From Liminaster sp045576355 (GTDB lineage: Bacteria > Bacteroidota > Bacteroidia > Bacteroidales > UBA3663), in contig JAZNGG010000038.1 of the NCBI GenBank assembly GCA_045576355.1, positions 1 through 64,000 of the forward strand: a stretch of 64,000 bases of DNA, given 5' to 3'. Under the pieces are notes generated by a model. It was not told the origin of the DNA, searched no databases, and was given only the letters and a program-made list of their open reading frames with translations. Within the stretch, counting starts at the first letter, position 1. Every line of letters starts with the position of its first letter. This document shows, piece by piece, positions 1 to 7,011 of this stretch. The position numbers were made by a program, and so were the translations under genes.

Positions 1-43
1 ACAACCATATATGATAAGTCTATTCTCATTTATCAATGTGATT

Positions 44-133
44 TTTACCGGACAGCCGTGAATATCCTTTCAAGGGGGCTTGTAAAGCAAAAAAATCAGT
101 GATTATAGACCCTTACACATGTTTACCGGACAG
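44..133 (+). repeat. direct repeat TTTACCGGACAG, two copies
   Basis: The 12-base string TTTACCGGACAG occurs at 44-55 and again at 122-133, a 78-base step. A looser relative (TTTTAACGGACA) lies at about 48837-48848, after pfkA. Both regions also hold a CGCGATG array. No gene is visible in the first 150 bases. I cannot name the element. Confidence 0.5.
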
Positions 134-147
134 TAATAAAATTATAT

Positions 148-269
148 CGCGATGAAATTTGAATTTCTACGCGATGCAATTCTGTTTTCTACGCGATGTA
201 TATTTTTGAGCCTTTTTCGGGGTGTTTTTTATACTTGGTCAGGTGTTTTCTCTATTATCATGATTGTCT
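148..269 (+). repeat. dispersed intergenic repeat, copy 1, with 22-bp CGCGATG array
   Basis: CGCGATG occurs at 148-154, 170-176 and 192-198, exactly 22 bases apart, in AT-rich DNA. The stretch from 146 aligns without gaps to 49081-49203; I count five differences in the first 60 bases and weaker similarity after that. A 65-codon reading frame (152-349) runs through it, but the 22-base period is not a multiple of three and the copy at 49 kb stops after 34 codons. I therefore treat it as a DNA or RNA element and not a gene. Confidence 0.75.
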
Positions 270-384
270 TAATGGTGTGTATGAATATACTCGGAATATG
301 CGCATGCGTGATAAAATATAAAACTCAGCAGATAATTTTGATCATGTAATCGGAATACTGTTTGCTCCTACTTTTTCATGATAA

Positions 385-428
385 AGCCCCTTACTTATAA
401 GACCGAAATCGATCTGAAGTAAGGGGCT
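385..428 (-). terminator. hairpin terminator after the GH106 gene
   Basis: AGCCCCTTACTT at 385-396 is the exact reverse complement of 417-428, giving a 12-bp stem with a 20-base loop. It lies 50 bases beyond the stop of the minus-strand rhamnosidase gene. The tail after the stem is only weakly T-rich. Confidence 0.65.
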
Positions 429-478
429 AAAAGTGTGTAGATAGCTTGGGAAAACAAGCAGGTCAATCAAATATCTTC

Positions 479-3349
479 TCAGTTCTCTACAGACATGGGT
501 ATAAGTTTCACCTCGCTGTTAAGACCACATGGCATCACGTCCCAATTGCCATAATAGCTGACTTTACCACCCTTGAGGTTTGCAATGTTGGCATTTTTGA
601 ATTTACGCCAGATGATGCCTTGGCGATCCATTTCAGCTACATAGTTGGCCGCAAGACTTGTAACATCGACTTCGATAACATTTTTGCCGCTGCGGAGCAA
701 GTGGGTGACATCAAGTCGATAGGGGACAGCGAAGAGTGTGCCAGCATCAACTCCATTGATACGTACACGAGCACTTTCTCGTACATCACCGAGGTCTAAA
801 ATCCAACGAACTTGAGGTTTTAAATCTTTACGAGTTATTTTAACTATGGTCGAATAACGACCTGTTCCCATGCAGGTTTTGGCATTGGGTAACTCCAAGT
901 TTGTCCATGCAGTCAGACTATCTAACGTAATCTTTGTATCTATGGTCGGTGTTGCATCCGGGAAACTAAGAGTCCATGGACCGAAAAGTGTTTTCGATGA
1001 AATTTTCTTGTTGGATGATTCGGTAAGATAACCCCAAGGCCTTAGCGGTTTGTTCTCACGATCTACGAGTTGCTCCGGCAGGGACTTTTCGTAGGTCTGC
1101 AATATGCAACTTTCGCCGGAAGCTAATTGCAAGCGAACCTCAGAACTATTATCTCTCTGTCTAACTTGTGCCTTTCCTTTGGCTCCTGTGAGAGGATTAT
1201 AGATGACTGCACTTTCTGCTTTAACTGCAAGACGTACCCATCCATCCACACCTTGTGGTTGAAGAGATGAGATGAAATAGTGGTGACCTGTTTCATTACG
1301 CCGGCGAATGCTGGAGAGCCCTAACTTGCTTCTCATCGTTTCTGGACGAAGAGAGCCTGTCTGCGCACAGAGGGCAACAGCCGACGCATAGTCGGGTGCG
1401 TTTATGATCATACCTTTCCCATACTTATAGATTTTACCCAATGAGGTGAAATCATGTTGTGGCAAACTATTGATCAGTTTCTTAACTTCTGCCTCTCTCT
1501 CAGACAATCGGCTTAAACCGGGGACAGTCTCAGGATAATTGCCTACAAAGACGATGGATGCTCCAGACTGAGCGAGAGAGATGAGGTGACGAAGGGTGGC
1601 AGGCTGCATTACATTGGCAGCAGGGAGTATTAATGCTTTATAGGTGACACCACTGGGGGCAACTATTTTTCCTTGTTCACAATGGGTCTTTCCAATCATT
1701 AGATCAGAAACATAGTCCATGTCATAGCCGGATTTGTAAATCTCTGTTACAGCATTGATAAAATCCGGAGCTTTTTTGGCCATCGAGTGGATGTCAAATT
1801 GGAGTAAACGTCCGGGATAATCTCTCCAAATATCATACACTGGAAGATACACCAGCAGATCATTGTCGGGCTCTCCCCATTGCATAAAACTCTGGCAACG
1901 TGTGATATAGTCAAAAAAGGCAGGTGCATCTTTCCAGATCGTATTGATTGGGGACATTTCCATTGAGGCATAGAACAGGTGACCGGGCCAAGCTGCTTCG
2001 CGGGGAGAATACGTGGTGCCGTGAAAATAAATATGGTTGACACCGCTGGTCATCATCAAGTCAAAATCAGGTTTACATTGGCTGAGTGAAGTGCGGAAGT
2101 GTTCGGTAAGCCAGGTAAATGTTTCAGATGAGACGAAAGGTTTGCCATAAAAGTGAGCTGCAGATGCCGGGTATTTGAGCATGGAAAGATCAGAATCATT
2201 TTTCTTGGTAAGAGAGTCTTTTCTTAGACCGGTGATTCCGAAATCTGAGAGACCAAAACCCTCAATCTCCGGAATGTCAACAGCCGAATAGACATCAAGC
2301 AAATTGGCTGGAGATCCATGTGCCTGGTTTCTTACGATAGACCCACGTTGGTGTGCCCAATTTGCCCAAGTATCGGTAAAGACTTCAAGTAACAGATCTG
2401 AGAGTGTCTCTCTATAGTCACTGATGATACGTCCATGGAGAGCATCTTTGTTGTCGAGAAAAGCTGGGAAATGGTCTTGGAGTCGGTAGCCGCGACGCTT
2501 TTCAAATTCACTCAAAAGTGCAGGAGTCCAATCAGCACCATATACTTCGTATGAATCGTTGAAAAAGGTGTGAGGCGCCGAAGTGTTAGTGCGATCAAAT
2601 GCTTTGTCAAATTTTGAGAAGTAGTTTTTTACAGCTGTAGGAGAGAAGTGGTCCATGACATATCCTTCTCCTCCGGGAGCAGCTCGCTTGACTGCCTGAC
2701 GAGTTTTCCCATGCCAAAGCGCGATGATGCGTACCGGTTTTTGGACATTCAGAATAAGGTTTTTAACATCTTCTACCAATGAGGTTACTTCTGCGACATT
2801 TCCTTTTTCGTCATATAGCCACACTCCGGCCAAGGTAGCATAATTGAGCTCTTTTAAAGTTTTCTGATCTTTTGGCAAAATATTAATGTTCAGTACATTG
2901 TCTTTTGTCTTTTTTGATGGGGCAGGAACATCGATCGTTAAATCATTAAAAATGGCTTTTGTTGCCGCTTCTTCAAGTGTCACTTCCGGTCCTCCGAAAG
3001 GCCAGCCGGTTCCGGTATTCATATCTATTTCTATGTCCAGCCTTTTTCCTTCGCTTTCTACGTGACGGAGCATTTCCATCCATTGATCAGAAAGGAAGTT
3101 GATGTCATTGACCTCGTTACCGATAACGCCATAGATTGGAGTAATCTCCACTGCACCGATGCCGGCTTTGGCATAAGTATCAAGATTGTATGTTAAATTA
3201 TCTCGATCTACCGCACTTCCCAGCCACCACCAGCGGGTGCCGGGTTTTGCCTCCTGCTTGACTTCTGGCCAATCTATAGACTGAGCATTTCCCTGTACTA
3301 CGGTAAACAATGTAACTAGGGAGATAATAAAGGTTTTTACAGATTTCAT
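479..3349 (-). CDS. glycoside hydrolase family 106-type alpha-L-rhamnosidase, secreted
   Basis: Probable exo-acting alpha-L-rhamnosidase that removes terminal rhamnose from pectic side chains or rhamnogalacturonan. The frame opens at 3424, but ATG at 3349 gives a clean signal peptide (MKSVKTFIISLVTLFTVVQGNAQ), so I use that start; the protein is then 956 residues. The mature N-terminus carries GTRWWWLGSAVD followed by DTYAKAGIGAVEITPIYG, the typical opening of GH106 and related barrels. The last ~200 residues (LGDVRESARVRINGVDAG) look like the beta-sandwich, galactose-binding-like domain usual in this family. Length fits. No T9SS tail is present, so periplasmic or outer-membrane location is likely. 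It follows the GH105 gene on the same strand, but a strong hairpin lies between them, so co-transcription is uncertain. Exact linkage specificity cannot be read from sequence. Confidence 0.85.
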   Translation of the reverse strand: MKSVKTFIISLVTLFTVVQGNAQSIDWPEVKQEAKPGTRWWWLGSAVDRDNLTYNLDTYAKAGIGAVEITPIYGVIGNEVNDINFLSDQWMEMLRHVESEGKRLDIEIDMNTGTGWPFGGPEVTLEEAATKAIFNDLTIDVPAPSKKTKDNVLNINILPKDQKTLKELNYATLAGVWLYDEKGNVAEVTSLVEDVKNLILNVQKPVRIIALWHGKTRQAVKRAAPGGEGYVMDHFSPTAVKNYFSKFDKAFDRTNTSAPHTFFNDSYEVYGADWTPALLSEFEKRRGYRLQDHFPAFLDNKDALHGRIISDYRETLSDLLLEVFTDTWANWAHQRGSIVRNQAHGSPANLLDVYSAVDIPEIEGFGLSDFGITGLRKDSLTKKNDSDLSMLKYPASAAHFYGKPFVSSETFTWLTEHFRTSLSQCKPDFDLMMTSGVNHIYFHGTTYSPREAAWPGHLFYASMEMSPINTIWKDAPAFFDYITRCQSFMQWGEPDNDLLVYLPVYDIWRDYPGRLLQFDIHSMAKKAPDFINAVTEIYKSGYDMDYVSDLMIGKTHCEQGKIVAPSGVTYKALILPAANVMQPATLRHLISLAQSGASIVFVGNYPETVPGLSRLSEREAEVKKLINSLPQHDFTSLGKIYKYGKGMIINAPDYASAVALCAQTGSLRPETMRSKLGLSSIRRRNETGHHYFISSLQPQGVDGWVRLAVKAESAVIYNPLTGAKGKAQVRQRDNSSEVRLQLASGESCILQTYEKSLPEQLVDRENKPLRPWGYLTESSNKKISSKTLFGPWTLSFPDATPTIDTKITLDSLTAWTNLELPNAKTCMGTGRYSTIVKITRKDLKPQVRWILDLGDVRESARVRINGVDAGTLFAVPYRLDVTHLLRSGKNVIEVDVTSLAANYVAEMDRQGIIWRKFKNANIANLKGGKVSYYGNWDVMPCGLNSEVKLIPMSVEN

Positions 3350-3415
3350 GGTGAAATATTTATATAGATGTTTGATAAGACATATTGATATACAATATAT
3401 TTTCGATTTAGATAT

Positions 3416-3466
3416 AAACCTCAAGTGACTGAGTCAAAAAATAAGAGGCGCAGTCGCTTGAGGTTT
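3416..3466 (-). terminator. hairpin between GH105 and GH106 genes
   Basis: Bases 3416-3431 pair with 3451-3466 in a 16-bp stem with one G-T type mismatch and a 19-base loop. It sits downstream of the GH105 stop and upstream of the GH106 start. It has no T-tract, so it could be a terminator, an attenuator or an mRNA-stability hairpin. Confidence 0.6.
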
Positions 3467-3574
3467 AGAAATGCGTGTTAGGGCTAAATCCGGATTAAGA
3501 ATTAAAACTTCTTGATGGGATATATGACAAACACGTTATAAATTATCTTCTGAGGGCAAAATCAGATGCCCAAT

Positions 3575-4759
3575 TTATTTCTTCTTTTGAGGTTCTTTTT
3601 CAATGGGTGCAATCTTATATACCTCTGAACCTGCCAGAAGGAAACATCCTACACCATAGTCTTCGAAGTCTGGTCTGCTGTCATAAGATGTCGGTTGACC
3701 GTCTTTGGGTTCTTTACCTGTGCCTTGTACATAACCTAAATATCCATTGTCAGGATGAACGGCATCTTTGCACATTGCATTCCAGGCTTTAGTCACAACG
3801 GGTAGATATTCTTTTTCAGAGAGATAACCTTTACGGATGCCCCATGCCATGGCATATGTGAAGAGAGCTGTGCCAGATGTCTCTTTCCCTCCAAAATGGG
3901 TGTCATCATGGAGAGAACAATTCCAAAATCCATCTGTGCGCTGACATGCTTTAAGTGCCTTACACATGGCGATGAAATCCTTCTTATAAGTCTTGTAGTG
4001 TTTCTCATTAGTAGGAATTTCGTCCATGACTCTAACTAAAGCAGCGATTACCCAGCCATTGCCACGACTCCAATAGCAATCTTCTCCATTAGGCTCTTTA
4101 TAGGGAGGGTTGAAATCTTTATCACGCCACCAAAGACCTTCTTTTTTGTTATACATTCCACCATCTTCCTGATTGCGGGTGTATTCATATATTTCCCACA
4201 TTTTGTCCCAATAGCGAGTGTCGCCGGTAGTTTTGCCAAGTTTAGCAAGATAAGGCATACCCATCTGTATGGCATCGATCCACCACCAGTCTTCGACAGC
4301 AGGAATATTGACCAGCATCTGAGCATGTGCTAAAACGTTTTTGATTTTAAATGATTCCGGCTCAAGACGATACATATCTATATAGGTCTGTCCGCAGCAA
4401 TAGTCATCAGCATCTCGAGTTGTGTTTTTATTACGAGGTTGCCATTTATGGAAGTCACACCAACGATAGGTATAATCATAATACTCATCACGCGGGGAAA
4501 TGCTATAAAGAGCCATCAAACCTTCATAATACACCGCACGAGTCCAAAGAGAAGATGGGCGGACTTTGTTGCGAACAAATGTTGGTTTGGTCGGATCTGG
4601 CCATTCTTTCATAAACCAGCTATTAACGAGTTCTGTCGTTTTAAGAATGTTTTGTCGTGTAGGAAGAGATTCGGTGACTGTCTGTGCTATGGTCGGCAGA
4701 GTAAAAGCCAAGGCAAGCGCGAAGACGCATATAGACTTAATCGAAAAATATTTTTTCAT
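3575..4759 (-). CDS. unsaturated rhamnogalacturonyl hydrolase, GH105 family (YteR/RhiN type)
   Basis: Cleaves the unsaturated galacturonyl residue that pectate or rhamnogalacturonan lyases leave at the non-reducing end of oligosaccharides. The 394-residue protein starts with a signal peptide (residues 1-25, ending in PTIAQ), so it acts outside the cytoplasm. It then shows the all-alpha GH88/GH105 pattern: LWTRAVYYEGLMALY, a WWWIDAIQMGMPYLAKLGKTT segment that includes the usual catalytic Asp, YWSRGNGWVIAALVRVMD, and the C-terminal DYGVGCFLLAGSEVYK. Length is normal for the family. The tail is lysine-rich (EKEPQKKK). Its substrate would be made by an enzyme such as the PL1 pectate lyase at 41.7 kb, and its neighbour is the GH106 rhamnosidase. 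Confidence 0.9.
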   Translation of the reverse strand: MKKYFSIKSICVFALALAFTLPTIAQTVTESLPTRQNILKTTELVNSWFMKEWPDPTKPTFVRNKVRPSSLWTRAVYYEGLMALYSISPRDEYYDYTYRWCDFHKWQPRNKNTTRDADDYCCGQTYIDMYRLEPESFKIKNVLAHAQMLVNIPAVEDWWWIDAIQMGMPYLAKLGKTTGDTRYWDKMWEIYEYTRNQEDGGMYNKKEGLWWRDKDFNPPYKEPNGEDCYWSRGNGWVIAALVRVMDEIPTNEKHYKTYKKDFIAMCKALKACQRTDGFWNCSLHDDTHFGGKETSGTALFTYAMAWGIRKGYLSEKEYLPVVTKAWNAMCKDAVHPDNGYLGYVQGTGKEPKDGQPTSYDSRPDFEDYGVGCFLLAGSEVYKIAPIEKEPQKKK

Positions 4760-4785
4760 ATATAAATCGGATAGGTTAGTAATAA

Positions 4786-5691
4786 TTATTGAAAAAGAGG
4801 AGAGGGATAAACACCGGTCTCAGCTAATTCTTTAAACTTAGCCACTACAGCCGGACGATCCGATGCATAAGTTACACCAAACCACTTGGATGGGGTGTCA
4901 AGAACTTTACAAGTAGCTGTTTTGGACGAGATCAGACGATCTACCATCAATGGGATGAAGAATTCGCTTTTAAGATTAGAAATGTTTTCCTTAAGGAATT
5001 CTGCAAAATACTCTTCTGAATATTTGAAATAATCAGGAGTCAGACCCCACATATTCATAGATACAGGAACCGTTTCACCAACCGGAGTTTTTACATCACC
5101 CTCAATATACTTTACGATATTGTCTGTGTCTCGCAAAATAGCAGTACGTTCGGTAACTGTAGTCAGGTATCCGTTTGAGTCAGTTTCGCAAATGCCTCGA
5201 GCTACACTGCCACCTTCGCTTAGGGTGTTGCAGAGACGATAGCCCACCATACAATATTCGTTTTCTTTACCCTCGACAGAGTTTAGAAAGTCTGCAAGAA
5301 TCTTGAAACTCTCAGGTCCATAGTAATCATCAGCGTTGATGACAGCAAAAGGTTCTTTGATAACATCCTTGCCCATCAAAACTGCATGATTTGTTCCCCA
5401 AGGCTTTTCTCTGCCTTCCGGTACCTGAAATCCTTCCGGTAGGTTATCCAAATCCTGAAATACTAATTCAACGGGGATTCGAGATTCATATTTGCTGACA
5501 ATTTTTGTGCGGAAATCTTCTTCAAAGATTCTTCTGATAACAAAAACAATCTTACCGAATCCGGCTTGAATAGCATCATAAATAGAATAGTCCATGATCG
5601 TCTCTCCGTTGGGACCAAGACCATCAAGTTGTTTCAAGCCTCCATAACGGCTTCCCATGCCAGCTGCAAGAACAAATAGTGTTGGTTTCAT
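4786..5691 (-). CDS. sugar-phosphate nucleotidyltransferase (NTP_transferase family)
   Basis: Probable nucleotidyltransferase that joins a nucleoside monophosphate to a sugar 1-phosphate, related to glucose-1-phosphate uridylyl- and thymidylyltransferases. The frame opens at 5730, but ATG at 5691 places the conserved MKPTLFVLAAGMGSRYGGLK loop at the N-terminus, as is usual; the protein is then 301 residues. Other family signs are NADDYYG near residue 120 (metal-binding Asp region) and GLTPDYF later. The sugar and nucleotide cannot be assigned by eye. In Bacteroidales such genes often sit beside a kinase-like phosphotransferase, but none is here. Two -7 boxes lie upstream on the minus strand, so it probably has its own promoter. 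Confidence 0.8.
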   Translation of the reverse strand: MKPTLFVLAAGMGSRYGGLKQLDGLGPNGETIMDYSIYDAIQAGFGKIVFVIRRIFEEDFRTKIVSKYESRIPVELVFQDLDNLPEGFQVPEGREKPWGTNHAVLMGKDVIKEPFAVINADDYYGPESFKILADFLNSVEGKENEYCMVGYRLCNTLSEGGSVARGICETDSNGYLTTVTERTAILRDTDNIVKYIEGDVKTPVGETVPVSMNMWGLTPDYFKYSEEYFAEFLKENISNLKSEFFIPLMVDRLISSKTATCKVLDTPSKWFGVTYASDRPAVVAKFKELAETGVYPSPLFQ

Positions 5692-5763
5692 AATTTTAAA
5701 AAGTAGTTTTATTAATTTATAATCAAACAAGTTTATATTCTCTTATCTAAATAAACTATGGAG

Positions 5764-5801
5764 CAAAATTACTTCTTTATTATTATATTTATGCAAATAT
5801 A
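5764..5801 (-). promoter_or_regulatory. two candidate -7 boxes for the nucleotidyltransferase gene
   Basis: Read on the minus strand, TAATTTTG (5764-5771) and TATATTTG (5794-5801) both match the Bacteroidetes consensus TAnnTTTG. They lie 73 and 103 bases before the chosen start codon. Confidence 0.5.
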
Positions 5802-5851
5802 GGTAGAAAAAGTGGTAAAATGGCTGTTTTTTGAAAAAAAATGTGATATAA

Positions 5852-5906
5852 CGATACAACATATCAAAAAAATTAGTTTCTTTGCATCGTTACAACATCG
5901 TGTAAC
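5852..5906 (+). promoter_or_regulatory. possible operator/promoter region of the sigma factor gene
   Basis: CG[A/T]TACAACAT occurs at 5852-5862 and 5888-5898. The second copy overlaps an inverted repeat GTTAC-N8-GTAAC (5889-5906). A near-consensus box TTTCTTTGC (5877-5885) lies between them, about 100 bases before the start codon. The arrangement suggests regulated transcription; this is inference. Confidence 0.35.
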
Positions 5907-5986
5907 TGCCATTTATGTCAAACTAACACCCAATATGCCTATCGAAAAACTTTACGCAAATTATATTAAACTTTAGACAGATTCAT

Positions 5987-6568
5987 ATGAAAAATCTATC
6001 TGATGAGGACTTGATTGTTCTCTTTGCGCAAGGTAAAAACGAGGCGTTTGATGAATTGTTGTTTAGGCACCAGTCAAAAGTACTTTCATATATTCTTATG
6101 ATTGTGCATAACAGAGATGTGGCAGAAGACATATTCCAAGACACCTTTACTAAAATTATCGTAACCATTAAGTCCGGTCGTTATCGTGAGACTGGTCGTT
6201 TTTTGGGTTTTCTTTTCCGTGTTGCTCATAATTTGATTATTGATTATTATCGTACTGACCAAAGTGCTCAAATTTTGGGAGAGAGTGATACGGATTATGA
6301 CCTCTTCAATAATAAAGATTTATCAGAGGTTTCTCACGAAGATGAAATAAGTTATGCCCAAATAACTAAAGATTTACAGAGACTTATCAAATATCTTCCG
6401 GACAATCAGCGTGAGGTGGTTGTTATGAGGTATTATAAAAATATGAGTTTTAAAGAGATTGCCGAAGCAACTAATGTTAGTATTAACACAGCATTGGGCC
6501 GTATGCGTTATGCCATCCTTAATATAAGGAAAATGGCAGCTGACCATAATATCGCTTTGGCAGTGTAA
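5987..6568 (+). CDS. RNA polymerase sigma factor, ECF/sigma-70 family
   Basis: A 193-residue alternative sigma factor. Region 2 runs over about residues 25-92 (RHQSKVLSYILMIVHNRDVA then EDIFQDTFTKI, the core-binding and -10 recognition helices, and later FRVAHNLIIDYYR). Region 4 is near residues 135-185 (YLPDNQREVVVMRYYKNMSF then KEIAEATNVSINTALGRMRY, the -35 helix-turn-helix). The two are joined by an acidic linker with many Asp and Glu. No anti-sigma gene is adjacent: the gene is followed by a strong hairpin and then opposite-strand genes, so it is a single-gene unit. This separates it from the SusCD-linked sigma/anti-sigma pairs common in the phylum. Target genes cannot be inferred. Confidence 0.9.
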   Translation: MKNLSDEDLIVLFAQGKNEAFDELLFRHQSKVLSYILMIVHNRDVAEDIFQDTFTKIIVTIKSGRYRETGRFLGFLFRVAHNLIIDYYRTDQSAQILGESDTDYDLFNNKDLSEVSHEDEISYAQITKDLQRLIKYLPDNQREVVVMRYYKNMSFKEIAEATNVSINTALGRMRYAILNIRKMAADHNIALAV

Positions 6569-6605
6569 TTTGTGTAATGCCTCTTTTTATTACTAAGGCA
6601 TTTTT

Positions 6606-6669
6606 GATTTTATAAGACAAACACCGTAATACTTCAATTGAGTGATTACGGTGTTTGTCTTATAAAATC
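6606..6669. terminator. 25-bp perfect inverted repeat after the sigma factor gene
   Basis: Bases 606-630 of this kilobase (6606-6630) are the exact reverse complement of 6645-6669, with a 14-base loop. It begins 38 bases after the sigma factor stop. A perfect 25-bp stem is longer than most intrinsic terminators and has AT-rich ends that supply short T-runs on both strands. Confidence 0.75.
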
Positions 6670-6803
6670 AAGTCTTTATTCTCCACCTCATAGATCATTA
6701 GACGGCTATTTTTATCCCTAAAATACTAATGCCCGATGGTTATAATAGAATAATGTTTTTTAATCGATAAAAAAGTAAACCATTTTTATACTAAAAAAAT
6801 AAA

Positions 6804-6841
6804 GCATGCGTTTTACTAATGGAAATATATAAAACACATGC
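6804..6841 (-). terminator. terminator of the tdk-687aa operon
   Basis: GCATGCGTTTTA (6804-6815) pairs with 6830-6841 with one wobble on the minus strand. The minus-strand transcript then runs into a T-rich tract (complement of 6790-6803). It lies 120 bases beyond the stop at 6961. Confidence 0.7.
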
Positions 6842-6843
6842 CT

Positions 6844-7011
6844 ATGAGTAAAATTTTTACAACTTCTTCTATTGTGGATTCCATTATTGTTCCACAGCCT
6901 CGAATAGAGACAATTATTAAGCTCCGTATGTTGGCAAGGACATTTCGCTATGAACCCTCATTAGAAAATCGACGGTTCGATAGCAGTCCGTTGGCCGGAG
7001 AAGCCGTTTAA
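6844..7011 (+). CDS. possible small protein, 55 residues
   Basis: An ATG-started frame of 55 codons (begins MSKIFTTSSIVDSIIVPQPR, includes KLRMLARTFRYEP, ends LAGEAV). It is not recognised. It begins just after the minus-strand terminator hairpin and its last 51 bases overlap the 3' end of the 687-residue gene on the other strand. The composition looks protein-like, with basic and aliphatic residues mixed, but no TAnnTTTG box precedes it. It could be a genuine short gene or chance. Confidence 0.25.
   Translation: MSKIFTTSSIVDSIIVPQPRIETIIKLRMLARTFRYEPSLENRRFDSSPLAGEAV

Noticed and set aside
152..349. 65-codon plus-strand frame
   Set aside because: It is produced by the CGCGATG repeat. The related copy at 49 kb stops after 34 codons, and the 22-base unit is not a multiple of three.
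446..799. 117-codon plus-strand frame at the end of the GH106 gene
   Set aside because: It lies wholly or mostly antisense to a well-supported enzyme gene and shows no family features.
4439..4765. Overlapping plus-strand frames over the GH105 start
   Set aside because: Several mutually overlapping short frames antisense to a clear enzyme gene, with no start signals.
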